Below, one piece after another: positions 36,151 through 45,305 of a stretch of DNA of 64,000 nt. The notes under the pieces are model-generated. The model worked only from the letters and a program-made list of their open reading frames with translations. It searched no databases and was not told where the DNA came from. This DNA comes from Roseinatronobacter thiooxidans. GTDB lineage: Bacteria; Pseudomonadota; Alphaproteobacteria; Rhodobacterales; Rhodobacteraceae. Location: the NCBI RefSeq assembly GCF_001870675.1, contig NZ_MEHT01000001.1, positions 124,001-188,000 of the forward strand. Direction: 5' to 3'. The position numbers and the translations under genes were made by a program. Positions within the stretch are counted from its first letter, which is position 1; each line of letters starts with the position of its first letter.

Positions 36151-37215
36151 TCAGTTCGGCAGTTCCTGGGTAATGCCTTCGACATAGAAGTTCATCGAAG
36201 CAAGGTCGCCATCTTCGGCCACTTCGCCATCAGCCAGCCAGGGCGTGCCGTCCTGACGGTTCAGCGGGCCTGTGAAAGGGTGATACTCGCCTGCTGCGAT
36301 GGCAGCGATCAGGGCGTCAGCCTCTTGCTGCAACTCGGCAGGAATACGGTCATTCCACGGTGCCATTTCAATAACACCATCGGCAAAGCCCATCCATGAA
36401 TTCTGGGCTTCCCATGTGCCATCCTTCACCGCCTGAATGCGGCTGATGTAATAGGGTGCCCAACGGTCCACAATCGCAGAGAGATGCGCTGTTGGGCCGA
36501 ATTCAACCATGTCGCTGGCCTGACCAAAGGCCATCACGCCCGCATCCTCGGCCACGCGCACGGCAGCGGTGGAATCGGTGTGCTGCATGATCACGTCAGC
36601 GCCTTGTTCGATCAGGGTCTCGGCGGCGTCAGCCTCCAGCGCGGGGTCGAACCACGAATAGGTCCAGATGATGCGGAAATTCACATCGGGGTTGACGGCC
36701 TTGGCATGCAGATAGGCCGAATTGATGCCCGAGATCACAGCAGGAATCGGGTAAGATGCGATATAGCCGATGGTGTTCGTCTCGGTCATCTTGCCCGCGA
36801 TATGCCCCAGAACCGCGCGCCCTTCATAGAACCGCGCATCATATAACGAGATGTTGTCATGCTCTTGAATATAGCCTGTCGCATGCTGGAAATGCACATT
36901 GGGGAAGCGGCCAGCAACGGCATTCACATCGGGGCCATAGCCAAAAGATGCGGCAAAGATCACATCTGTGCCTGAAAGCGCCATTTGTGTCATGACACGT
37001 TCGGCATCTGCGCCATAATCGACATTCTCGACGATGTTGGTTTCAACCGCATCGCCGAAATGGTCCTGCAATTCCTGACGGGCGCGGTCATGGCCAGCTG
37101 TCCAGCCAAAATCCCCGACAGGGCCAATATAGATGAAACCGACCTTTGTGGTGTCGGCCAGAACAGGTGTGGCAAGTGCCGCACTCAGCACAGCAGCAGT
37201 TAGCAGTTTTTTCAT
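36151..37215 (-). CDS. BMP-family ABC substrate-binding protein
   Basis: The 354-residue periplasmic protein has a signal peptide (MKKLLTAAVLSAALATPVLA) and the BMP/PnrA fold: VGFIYIGPVGDFGWTAGHD, DVIFAASFGYG, GKMTETNTIGYIASYPIPAVI, and DVIMQHTDSTAAVRVAED. Members bind purine nucleosides and feed them to the two permeases and ATPase encoded upstream. The substrate here is not shown by sequence; purine nucleoside or a related base is the best guess. It is the last gene of the operon and is followed by a strong terminator. Confidence 0.93.
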   Translation of the reverse strand: MKKLLTAAVLSAALATPVLADTTKVGFIYIGPVGDFGWTAGHDRARQELQDHFGDAVETNIVENVDYGADAERVMTQMALSGTDVIFAASFGYGPDVNAVAGRFPNVHFQHATGYIQEHDNISLYDARFYEGRAVLGHIAGKMTETNTIGYIASYPIPAVISGINSAYLHAKAVNPDVNFRIIWTYSWFDPALEADAAETLIEQGADVIMQHTDSTAAVRVAEDAGVMAFGQASDMVEFGPTAHLSAIVDRWAPYYISRIQAVKDGTWEAQNSWMGFADGVIEMAPWNDRIPAELQQEADALIAAIAAGEYHPFTGPLNRQDGTPWLADGEVAEDGDLASMNFYVEGITQELPN

Positions 37216-37247
37216 GTTTCTCAGTCTCCCGGTTGGCAGAAGAAGCC

Positions 37248-38177
37248 TCAGCTAGAGGCGTGGAAAGGTTTGTTCAACGAGCCGGGCGCGTTCAAGCCGC
37301 GCCCCTTGCCCGAAGAGATGATGACAAGCACAAGAATGGTTATCAGGTAGGGCGACATTGACAAGTACTCGACAGGGATACGAACGCCTGCCGCCTGCAA
37401 ATTCAGTTGCAACACGACAATCCCGCCAAAGAGATAAGCACCCGCCATGGCCCGCCATGGCCGCCAGCTTGCAAATACGACCAGCGCCAGCGCGATCCAG
37501 CCTGCGCCCACAGTCATGCCTTCAGTCCATTGTGGCACGCGGATCAGCGACAGATACGCCCCGCCAAGCCCCGCGCAGGCCCCCCCGAACATAATCGCCA
37601 GCACCCGCACGCGTTTCACATGATAGCCCAGCGCATGCGCCGCGTCATGGTTTTCGCCCACCGCGCGCAAGATCATGCCCGCACGGCTGTATTTCAGAAA
37701 CCACCAGACCGCGCCCACAAGTGCGATGGTCAGATAAACCACGATGTCATGCGTGAACAGCGCGCGGCCCAGAAAGGGAATGTCGGACAATGGCCCCAAA
37801 TCCAGCTTCGGCGTGCGCGGCGGGGTAATGCCCACATATTGCTGGCCCAACAGCGCAGTCAGCCCCAGCCCGAACAGCGTCAGCGCAAGGCCAGAGGCAA
37901 CCTGATTGGTCATCAATGCCTGTGTCAGAAGCGCAAATAGCAGCGACAAGGCAATGCCCCCCAGCGCCGCCCCGATAAAGCCTATGAACGGGCTGCCGGT
38001 GTTGACCGCGATGATAAACCCCACGCAGGCCCCCATGATCATCATGCCCTCAACCCCAAGGTTCAGAACGCCTGCCTTCTCCACCACCAACTCGCCAATG
38101 GCGGCCAGCAGGATCGGGGTTGCCGCCACCATCAGCGCGGCCATCAGCACCGCAGGATTGATCGAGCCAAGGATCAT
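37248..38177 (-). CDS. ABC transporter permease (nucleoside-type, second subunit)
   Basis: The 309-residue inner-membrane protein has about eight membrane segments and begins with an ILLAAIGELVVEKAGVLNLGVEGMM segment, which I split as ILLAAIGELVVEKAGV and LNLGVEGMM. It is a marker of BMP-associated permeases such as NupQ. LRAVGENHDAAHALGY supplies the coupling helix. Its start overlaps the preceding permease stop by 4 bp, and the binding-protein gene starts 32 bp after its stop. Confidence 0.9.
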   Translation of the reverse strand: MILGSINPAVLMAALMVAATPILLAAIGELVVEKAGVLNLGVEGMMIMGACVGFIIAVNTGSPFIGFIGAALGGIALSLLFALLTQALMTNQVASGLALTLFGLGLTALLGQQYVGITPPRTPKLDLGPLSDIPFLGRALFTHDIVVYLTIALVGAVWWFLKYSRAGMILRAVGENHDAAHALGYHVKRVRVLAIMFGGACAGLGGAYLSLIRVPQWTEGMTVGAGWIALALVVFASWRPWRAMAGAYLFGGIVVLQLNLQAAGVRIPVEYLSMSPYLITILVLVIISSGKGRGLNAPGSLNKPFHASS

Positions 38178-39259
38178 GCGCGCACCCCTTTTGTCAGCCG
38201 CAGCCTGTAATTTGTCTGGAAATCCAGCGCCAGCAGGAAAAACAGCAGCATGCCCTGAAACACCTGTATCGCGGCACCGGGCAGTTGCAGCATCATCTGC
38301 CCCAACTCACCCCCGATATAGGTCAGGCCCAGCAGCAGCCCTGCCAGCACAATGCCAAACGGGTTCAACCGGCCCAGAAAGGCCACAATAATCGCAGTAA
38401 AGCCATAGCCGCTGGCAAATTCGATCCGCACCTGCCCGCCGGGGCCAGACACTTCAAACATGCCCGCAAGCCCTGCCAAGGCACCCGCAATCCCCAGACA
38501 GATCACCACCAGCCGCGCAGGCGCCACCCCGCCAAAGCGCGCCGCGCGCGGGGCTTGTCCGGCCAGTTGGATGTGAAAACCCAGCATGTGCCGCGTCATC
38601 ATGGCATAGGCAAAGATCACCGCAATCAGCGCGGCCACCACCCCCCAGTGAATGCCGGTCCCTGCAAACAGTTCGGCGTTATGCGCAGCTTCATAGCGGC
38701 GCAAATCGCGCGAGCCGGGAAAGCCCGCAATATCGGGGTTGCGCATCAGGCCCAGCGCCATTGCCGCAAGAATACGTTCCGCCACATAGACCAGCAGAAG
38801 CGAGACAAGAATTTCATTGGTGTTGAAACGGGTTTTCAGAATGGCCGGAATCATTGCCCACAAAAACCCGCCCAGCGCGCCTGCCAGCACCATCAGCGGA
38901 AAGATATGTGCGCCCGGTGCCGGAAAGAAAGCCAGCGCCACGCCCGCGCCAAACAGCGCGCCGATAATATACTGCCCCTCTGCCCCGATATTCCAGACAT
39001 TGGCCTTGAAGCCGATGGCCAACCCCACCGCAATCAGGATCAGCGGGGCAGATTTTATCAGCAGTTGCGGGCGCGAATAGCTGCCGAATGTTTCCGAGAA
39101 AATGGGGTCGAAAAAGATCAGCCGGATCGCCACAATCGGGTCTTTGCCCAGCATCGCAAACATGACCCCGCCCGCAAGCATGGTTAGCACCACGGCCAGA
39201 AACGGGTTGGCAATGCGCCAGAATTTCGAGGGTTCCTTGCGTTTCTCTAGCCGGATCAT
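38174..39259 (-). CDS. ABC transporter permease (nucleoside-type, first subunit)
   Basis: The 361-residue inner-membrane protein has a cytoplasmic start (MIRLEKRKEPSKFW) and about nine membrane segments. The SAPLILIAVGLAIGFKANVWN and IGAEGQYIIGALFGAG segments match the NupP type. It forms the membrane channel with the second permease. Four-base overlaps with both neighbours show translational coupling. Confidence 0.9.
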   Translation of the reverse strand: MIRLEKRKEPSKFWRIANPFLAVVLTMLAGGVMFAMLGKDPIVAIRLIFFDPIFSETFGSYSRPQLLIKSAPLILIAVGLAIGFKANVWNIGAEGQYIIGALFGAGVALAFFPAPGAHIFPLMVLAGALGGFLWAMIPAILKTRFNTNEILVSLLLVYVAERILAAMALGLMRNPDIAGFPGSRDLRRYEAAHNAELFAGTGIHWGVVAALIAVIFAYAMMTRHMLGFHIQLAGQAPRAARFGGVAPARLVVICLGIAGALAGLAGMFEVSGPGGQVRIEFASGYGFTAIIVAFLGRLNPFGIVLAGLLLGLTYIGGELGQMMLQLPGAAIQVFQGMLLFFLLALDFQTNYRLRLTKGVRA

Positions 39260-40782
39260 GCGCTTGCCTCTTGTGCCACATGCATATCATGCGCCCCGCC
39301 CATCATCAGGCCGATTTCTTCGACATCCAGCCCGCGCGCAGGGCGCACCGGCGTCAATCGCCCCTCGTTCAGGGCGGCGAAACTGTCGGCGATTTCCAGC
39401 AATTCATCCAGATCCTGAGAGATGACAAGCACCCCTGCCCCCTTGCCTGCCAGATCCAGCAATGCCTGACGGATGGTTGCAGCGGCGGCGGCATCCACAC
39501 CCCATGTGGGTTGGTTGACGACAATCACATCAGGATCAAGCTCGATCTCTCGGCCAATGACGAATTTCTGCAAATTCCCCCCCGACAGCGCGCGCGCCAG
39601 CACATGCGGCCCCGGCGTGCGCACATCGAACCGCGCGATAATATCGCGGGCGAAAACCTCGGTCGCGGGCCAGTCGATAAACCCGCGCGACGCAAGCCCC
39701 TTGCGTTCGCTGGCCGACAGCAGCGCGTTCGATGTCAGGCTCATATCCGGGGCGGCGGCGTGGCCAAGTCGTTCTTCAGGCGCGCTGACCAACCCGCGCT
39801 TGCGGCGCGCGTTCGGCCCCAGATGGCCCACGGGCTGCCCCTTTAACCGGACCTGCGCCGACGGCGCCTGCAACTCGCCCGACAGCATCAGCAACAATTC
39901 ATCCTGCCCGTTGCCCGCCACACCGGCAATGCCCAACACCTCGCCCGCGCGCAGGCTGAAAGAGATGTCTTTCAACGACGTGCCAAAAGGGTTGTTGGAG
40001 TGCAGCGACAGCTTGTCCACACTCAGCACCACATCGCCCATGGGGCGCGCGGGCCGCTCTGGCGGGTGCAGGACTTGGCCCACCATCAATTCGGCCAGTT
40101 CGCGGGCCGATTTCTCGCGCGGGTCGCATGTTGCAATCTTGCGGCCCCCGCGCAGAATAGTGGCCTCATCACATAGTGCGCGGATTTCTTCCAGCTTATG
40201 CGAGATATACAAAATCGCCGTCCCCTCGGACGACAATTTGCGCAGGGTGCGGAACAGGATGTCCACCTCTTGCGGGGTCAGAACCGAGGTCGGCTCGTCC
40301 ATGATCAGCAGTTTGGGGTCTTGCAGCAGGCAGCGCACAATTTCCACGCGCTGCCGCTCGCCAGCCGACAACTCGCCCACCAGTCGGGTCGGGTCCAGTG
40401 GCAACCCGTAAGCTTCCGACACATCGCGGATACGGCGCGCCAGATCGCGCAAAGGGGGCGGGTTTTCCATGCCCAGCGCCACATTCTCGGCCACGTCCAT
40501 CGCGTCGAACAGGCTGAAATGCTGGAACACCATCGCAACCCCCTTGCGCCGCGCGTCCGAGGGTTGGGCAGGCGCAAAAGGCTGGTCGCGCAAGGTCATC
40601 TGGCCCGCATCGGGCTTGACCAGACCATAGATCATTTTCACCAATGTTGACTTGCCCGCGCCATTCTCGCCCAGAAGCGCGTGAATCTGCCCCTCGCCTA
40701 TGTCAAAGGACACATCGTCATTGGCGACAACGCCGGGATAGGCTTTGGTCAGCCCTTCAAGGCGCAGCAATGACTTGCGCAT
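39256..40782 (-). CDS. ABC transporter ATP-binding protein with two NBDs (nucleoside-type)
   Basis: The 508-residue protein has two nucleotide-binding domains. The first has Walker A GENGAGKST, signature LSAGERQRVE and Walker B LLIMDEPTS. The second has a degenerate Walker A (GVAGNGQDELL), signature LSGGNLQK and VIVVNQPTWG. This asymmetry is normal for the sugar/nucleoside import class (NupA, RbsA-like). GGGAGAGT precedes the ATG at 40782; an in-frame start at 40821 is less likely. It is the first gene of the four-gene operon. Confidence 0.93.
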   Translation of the reverse strand: MRKSLLRLEGLTKAYPGVVANDDVSFDIGEGQIHALLGENGAGKSTLVKMIYGLVKPDAGQMTLRDQPFAPAQPSDARRKGVAMVFQHFSLFDAMDVAENVALGMENPPPLRDLARRIRDVSEAYGLPLDPTRLVGELSAGERQRVEIVRCLLQDPKLLIMDEPTSVLTPQEVDILFRTLRKLSSEGTAILYISHKLEEIRALCDEATILRGGRKIATCDPREKSARELAELMVGQVLHPPERPARPMGDVVLSVDKLSLHSNNPFGTSLKDISFSLRAGEVLGIAGVAGNGQDELLLMLSGELQAPSAQVRLKGQPVGHLGPNARRKRGLVSAPEERLGHAAAPDMSLTSNALLSASERKGLASRGFIDWPATEVFARDIIARFDVRTPGPHVLARALSGGNLQKFVIGREIELDPDVIVVNQPTWGVDAAAAATIRQALLDLAGKGAGVLVISQDLDELLEIADSFAALNEGRLTPVRPARGLDVEEIGLMMGGAHDMHVAQEASA

Positions 40783-40959
40783 GCAACATACTCTCCCTGT
40801 CATCGCCCCTGTTTCGGGCATATTCTTGGCAGTAGCAAACCCGCATGGGTGCTGCGATACAAGAAAAAACTAATCCCAGACTGACGAGACTGAATCAATG
40901 CCTCATTGATAATCATTGATCCCTTTCCTGCCCTGTCTGCGCGCCTTATACTGCGACAC

Positions 40960-43900
40960 ATGACACAAACACCCCGCTTCATCCACCTGCGCACCCATAC
41001 GGAATATTCCCTGCTGGAAGGGGCGATTCCGCTTAAGAAACTGGTCAAAGACAGCGTGGCAAAGGGCTATCCCGCCATTGCCGTGACAGATACCGACAAC
41101 ATGTTCGGCGCGCTGGAATTTTCGGTTTTGGCCTCTGGTTCGGGGCTTCAGCCCATTCTGGGCTGCCAGATTTCGGTTGCGTATGACCCGCCGGCACCGG
41201 GGGAAAAGCTGCGCATGCCTGCGCCTGTGGTGCTGCTTGCGCAGTCCGAACGCGGCTATATGAACCTGATGAAGCTGAATTCCTGCCTGTATCTGCCCAA
41301 GGATCGGGCGGTGCCGCAGGTCACGCTTGAAGAACTGGCGCAATATTCCGATGGTCTGATCTGCCTGTCTGGCGGGGCCGAAGGGGCCGTGGGCAAGCTG
41401 ATCCAGACCAACCAGATGCCCAAAGCCCGCGCGCTGATGGAATTTCTGGCCGCCACCTACCCTGACCGCCTGTATGTCGAATTGCAGCGCCACGCCGATG
41501 GCGATGGCCAGATGATGGAGGCAGAGCGCGTGACCGAACGCGCCTTTGTCGAAATGGCCTATGCGCTGAACCTGCCGCTTGTGGCCACGAATGACGCCTA
41601 TTTTCCCAAATCTGAAATGTATGAGGCCCATGATGCGCTGCTCTGCATCAAGGACGGTGCCTATGTTGACCAAGCCGCGCCGCGCCGCCGCCTGACGCCC
41701 CAGCATTACCTGAAATCCCCCGAGGAAATGGCGGCCCTGTTCGCCGACCTGCCAGAGGCGTTGGAAAACACCGTCGAGATTGCCCAGCGCTGCGCCTATA
41801 AGGCCGAAAAGCGCGCGCCCATCCTGCCGCGCTTTGCCGATGACGAGGTGCAGGAACTGCGCCGTCAGGCCAAGGCGGGGCTAGAGGCGCGACTGGCCGT
41901 CATCCCCCATGCCGCCCCCGTGGCCGAATATGAAGCGCGGCTGGAATTCGAGCTTGGCATTATCGAGGGCATGGGCTTTCCCGGTTATTTCCTGATCGTG
42001 GCCGATTTCATCAAATGGGCCAAGGACAATGACATCCCTGTTGGCCCCGGTCGTGGGTCGGGGGCAGGCAGTCTTGTCGCCTATGCGCTGACCATCACCG
42101 ACCTTGACCCTTTGCGCTATGCGCTGCTGTTTGAACGGTTCCTGAACCCCGAACGCGTCTCGATGCCGGATTTCGACATCGACTTCTGCATGGACCGCCG
42201 CGAAGAGGTGATCCGCTACACCCAAGCCAAATATGGCCATGACAAGGTGGGCCAGATCATCACCTTTGGCGCGCTGCTGTCCAAGGCAGCGGTGCGCGAC
42301 ATTGGGCGGGTTCTGCAACTGCCCTATGGGCAGGTGGACAAACTGTCCAAGCTGATTCCGGTCGAAGGGGTAAAACCCGTCAGCATTGAAAAGGCACTTG
42401 CCGACGAGCCGCGCCTGCGCGAGGCCGCCAAATCAGAAGAGGTGGTAGGCCGCCTTCTGACCCATGCGCAGCGGGTCGAAGGGCTGTTGCGCAACGCCTC
42501 GACCCATGCCGCCGGTGTGGTGATCGGCGACAGACCGCTGGATGAGTTGGTGCCGCTTTACCGCGACCCGCGATCCGACATGCCTGCCACGCAGTTCAAC
42601 ATGAAATGGGTGGAACAGGCGGGGCTGGTGAAATTCGACTTTCTGGGCCTGAAAACCCTGACCGTCATTCAGAACGCCATCGAGGTGCTGCGCCGCCGCG
42701 GGGTTGATCTGGATATCTCGGCCATCCCGCTGGATGATGAGGCGACGTATAAGCTGTATGCAAGCGCGCGCACAGTGGCCGTGTTTCAGGTGGAAAGTTC
42801 GGGCATGATGGACGCGCTGCGGCGCATGAAACCCACCTGTATTGAAGATATCGTGGCGCTGGTGGCCCTCTATCGCCCCGGCCCGATGGAGAATATTCCG
42901 ACATATTGCGAGGTGAAGAACGGCCTGAAGCCTCTGGAATCCATCCACCCCTCGATTGATTTCATTCTGGAAGAAACCCAAGGCATTATCGTCTATCAGG
43001 AACAGGTGATGCAGATCGCGCAGGTTATGGCGGGCTATTCGCTTGGCGGCGCAGACCTGTTGCGCCGCGCCATGGGAAAGAAAATCGCCGAGGAAATGGC
43101 CAAGGAACGCCCCAAATTCGTGAAAGGGGCCATCGCCAATGGCGTCGATGCGAAAAAGGCGGGCGAGGTGTTCGACCTGCTGGAAAAATTCGCCAATTAC
43201 GGCTTCAACAAATCCCACGCCGCTGCCTATGCGGTGGTCAGCTATCAGACCGCCTATCTGAAAGCGAATTACCCGGTCGAGTTCATGGCCGGTGTGATGA
43301 ATTGCGATTTGCACCTGACCGACAAGCTGGCAGTCTATAAGCGCGAAGTGGACAGGCTGGAGATTGCAGTTGTGCCGCCTTGCGTCAACCGCTCTCGGGC
43401 GCGGTTCGATGTGCAGAATGGCGCGCTGGTCTACGGGCTGGGGGCGCTGAAAAACGTAGGCGTAGACGCCATGCGCCTGATCGTGGAAGCCCGCGGCGAC
43501 AAGCCCTTTGCCACTGTCTTCGACCTTGCGCGCCGCGTCGATTTGAAGCGCGTGGGCAAGCGCCCGCTGGAAATGCTGGCCCGCGCAGGCGCGTTCGACC
43601 AGCTGGACCGCAACCGCCGTCGCATTTTCGACAGTCTGGACAAGCTGGTTACCTATTCCGCCGCGATCCACGAGGCGCGCGCCTCTAATCAGGTGTCACT
43701 GTTCGGCGAGGCGGGCGAGGATATTCCCGAACCACGTCTGGCGCAGGTCGATGACTGGCTGCCAACCGAACGGCTGGGCCATGAACATCAGGCGGTGGGC
43801 TTTTACCTGTCCGGCCATCCGCTGGATGACTATGCAGGCCCGCTGAAGCGCAAACAGGTGCTGACCCTGACCGAGGTCGAGAGGAAAGCGGCAGGCGGGG

Positions 43901-44403
43901 CGTTTGTGGGCAAGATCGCAGGGGCCGTCTCGGGGCGGCAGGAACGCAAATCCGCGCGCGGCAACCGTTTTGCCTTTGTGCAACTGTCCGACCCGACAGG
44001 TCTGTATGAAGTCACCGTCTTTTCCGACACGCTAGAGGCAGGACGCCAGTATCTGGAAACCGGCCAGAATGTCGTCCTGACGGTCGAGGCGACGATGGAA
44101 GCGGAAACCCTGAAACTGCTGGCACGCGGCATCCAGCCGATTGATGCTGTGGTGGCCGATGCAGGGGCGGCGGGCTTGCGCATCCACATCGAATCGCCCG
44201 AAGCGATTGCTTCGGTCGCAGCCCTTCTGGCGCGCTACAAGGAGGGGCCAGCGCGCGCGCGCGGGCCGCTGTGGTTCTGCGTCACCGATCTGGCGCAGGG
44301 GCAGGAATATGACATCGACACGGGCCAGATGTTCGCCATCACCCCCCAGATCAAGGGTGCTGTGAAATCGCTGGGCGGTGTGGTGATGGTTGAAGAGTTG
44401 TAG
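40960..44403 (+). CDS. dnaE: DNA polymerase III alpha subunit
   Basis: This is the catalytic subunit of the replicative polymerase. The 1147-residue product has an N-terminal PHP domain (FIHLRTHTEYSLLEGAIPL), the polymerase core with the catalytic aspartates in MPDFDIDFCMDRRE near residue 405, GRGSGAGSLVAYAL, helix-hairpin-helix and OB regions, and a C-terminal domain. The length fits DnaE1. The ATG at 40960 starts at the usual position although its ribosome-binding site is weak; the upstream in-frame TTG at 40906 is not supported. Confidence 0.96.
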   Translation: MTQTPRFIHLRTHTEYSLLEGAIPLKKLVKDSVAKGYPAIAVTDTDNMFGALEFSVLASGSGLQPILGCQISVAYDPPAPGEKLRMPAPVVLLAQSERGYMNLMKLNSCLYLPKDRAVPQVTLEELAQYSDGLICLSGGAEGAVGKLIQTNQMPKARALMEFLAATYPDRLYVELQRHADGDGQMMEAERVTERAFVEMAYALNLPLVATNDAYFPKSEMYEAHDALLCIKDGAYVDQAAPRRRLTPQHYLKSPEEMAALFADLPEALENTVEIAQRCAYKAEKRAPILPRFADDEVQELRRQAKAGLEARLAVIPHAAPVAEYEARLEFELGIIEGMGFPGYFLIVADFIKWAKDNDIPVGPGRGSGAGSLVAYALTITDLDPLRYALLFERFLNPERVSMPDFDIDFCMDRREEVIRYTQAKYGHDKVGQIITFGALLSKAAVRDIGRVLQLPYGQVDKLSKLIPVEGVKPVSIEKALADEPRLREAAKSEEVVGRLLTHAQRVEGLLRNASTHAAGVVIGDRPLDELVPLYRDPRSDMPATQFNMKWVEQAGLVKFDFLGLKTLTVIQNAIEVLRRRGVDLDISAIPLDDEATYKLYASARTVAVFQVESSGMMDALRRMKPTCIEDIVALVALYRPGPMENIPTYCEVKNGLKPLESIHPSIDFILEETQGIIVYQEQVMQIAQVMAGYSLGGADLLRRAMGKKIAEEMAKERPKFVKGAIANGVDAKKAGEVFDLLEKFANYGFNKSHAAAYAVVSYQTAYLKANYPVEFMAGVMNCDLHLTDKLAVYKREVDRLEIAVVPPCVNRSRARFDVQNGALVYGLGALKNVGVDAMRLIVEARGDKPFATVFDLARRVDLKRVGKRPLEMLARAGAFDQLDRNRRRIFDSLDKLVTYSAAIHEARASNQVSLFGEAGEDIPEPRLAQVDDWLPTERLGHEHQAVGFYLSGHPLDDYAGPLKRKQVLTLTEVERKAAGGAFVGKIAGAVSGRQERKSARGNRFAFVQLSDPTGLYEVTVFSDTLEAGRQYLETGQNVVLTVEATMEAETLKLLARGIQPIDAVVADAGAAGLRIHIESPEAIASVAALLARYKEGPARARGPLWFCVTDLAQGQEYDIDTGQMFAITPQIKGAVKSLGGVVMVEEL

Positions 44404-44405
44404 AA

Positions 44406-44442
44406 CCAAAGGGTGGTAGGGCGCGGCCTTACCGCCCTTTGG
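44406..44442 (+). terminator. Hairpin after dnaE
   Basis: CCAAAGGGTGGTA pairs with TACCGCCCTTTGG (one G-T pair) around an 11-base loop, three bases after the stop. There is no T-run, so it may be a transcript-end stabiliser or a factor-dependent terminator. Confidence 0.5.
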
Positions 44443-44494
44443 CCAAAAGAATTTATTTATTTCAATAATTTATTTTCAAGCAAAGAGTTGAGAT

Positions 44495-45178
44495 TTGACT
44501 GTAGACGCCCTGCCGACCTTATACATTTTCTTGGATGAGGGTGGAAATTTTGACTTTTCGTCCAGTGGTTCCAAGTTTTTCACCCTGACCTGTGTCAGCC
44601 TTTACAGGCCCTTCCGGTTGCATACGGCACTTGATACTTACAAATATGATCTGATCGAGCATCGCATAAAACCGCGCATCGCCATGGAGCATTTCCATTG
44701 TGCAAATGACAATCGGCATGTGCGCGCCAAGGTGTTTGGAATGCTTGCACAGGAAGTGCCGCCAAATTCGGTCGATGCGGTGATCGTGGAAAAGCGCAAA
44801 ACCGGTCCGTCCCTGCAAGTGCCGGAAAAATTCTACCCCAAAATGCTGGGCTATTTGCTGCGCTTTGCCATCGAGAAAGCGCAGCGGGGGCTGGGCGAAG
44901 TGGTGGTAATTACAGATAGCCTGCCTGTTGCCAGCAAACGCAATGCAATCGAAAAGGCCATCAAGATCACACTGGCAGACATGCTGCCAGACCGCACCCC
45001 TTACAGAATCATGCACCATGCGTCACGCGCACATTACGGGTTGCAGATTGCCGATTACTTCAACTGGGCAGTCTTTCGCAGATGGGAGCATCAAGACCCC
45101 GCTGCGTTCCAAAGTGTCGCGCCCCAAATCCGCAGCGCATTTGAGATTTTCCGCAATGGAAAACGCGATTATTATTGA
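44495..45178 (+). CDS. DUF3800 protein (putative RNase H-like nuclease fold)
   Basis: The 227-residue product has the DUF3800 pattern: a first strand with acidic residues (LYIFLDEGGNF, D14 E15), VVVITDSLPV near residue 148, and a C-terminal Q-x-ADY motif (GLQIADYFNWAVFRRW). Such acidic residues suggest a metal-dependent nuclease fold related to RNase H, though no activity is established. It starts with TTG at 44495 after a weak purine stretch, in a region of AT-rich DNA (44445-44490) unlike its neighbours. It stands alone between dnaE and mcl1, so it may have been acquired; many family members sit in variable regions. Confidence 0.75.
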   Translation: MTVDALPTLYIFLDEGGNFDFSSSGSKFFTLTCVSLYRPFRLHTALDTYKYDLIEHRIKPRIAMEHFHCANDNRHVRAKVFGMLAQEVPPNSVDAVIVEKRKTGPSLQVPEKFYPKMLGYLLRFAIEKAQRGLGEVVVITDSLPVASKRNAIEKAIKITLADMLPDRTPYRIMHHASRAHYGLQIADYFNWAVFRRWEHQDPAAFQSVAPQIRSAFEIFRNGKRDYY

Positions 45179-45205
45179 GAAATGACCCCCCCGACTACCT
45201 TGCGG

Positions 45206-45222
45206 AAAACCCCTTGGGTTTT
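45206..45222. terminator. Bidirectional hairpin between DUF3800 and mcl1
   Basis: AAAACCC-CTT-GGGTTTT with a T-run after it forms a 7-bp stem. It is placed to end the plus-strand DUF3800 transcript and, on the other strand, the mcl1 transcript. Confidence 0.65.
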
Positions 45223-45305
45223 TGTCATCGGGGGGGAACCTTTACGCAAATATATATGATCTGCTGTAAATTACAAGTTAAGGTCACGCGGCGCGACTTG
45301 CGCGA

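Noticed and set aside
42433-43671. A 412-codon minus ORF inside dnaE and a similar one inside ilvD (49229-50467)
   Set aside because: Both lie in confirmed genes and show no domain or ribosome-binding site.
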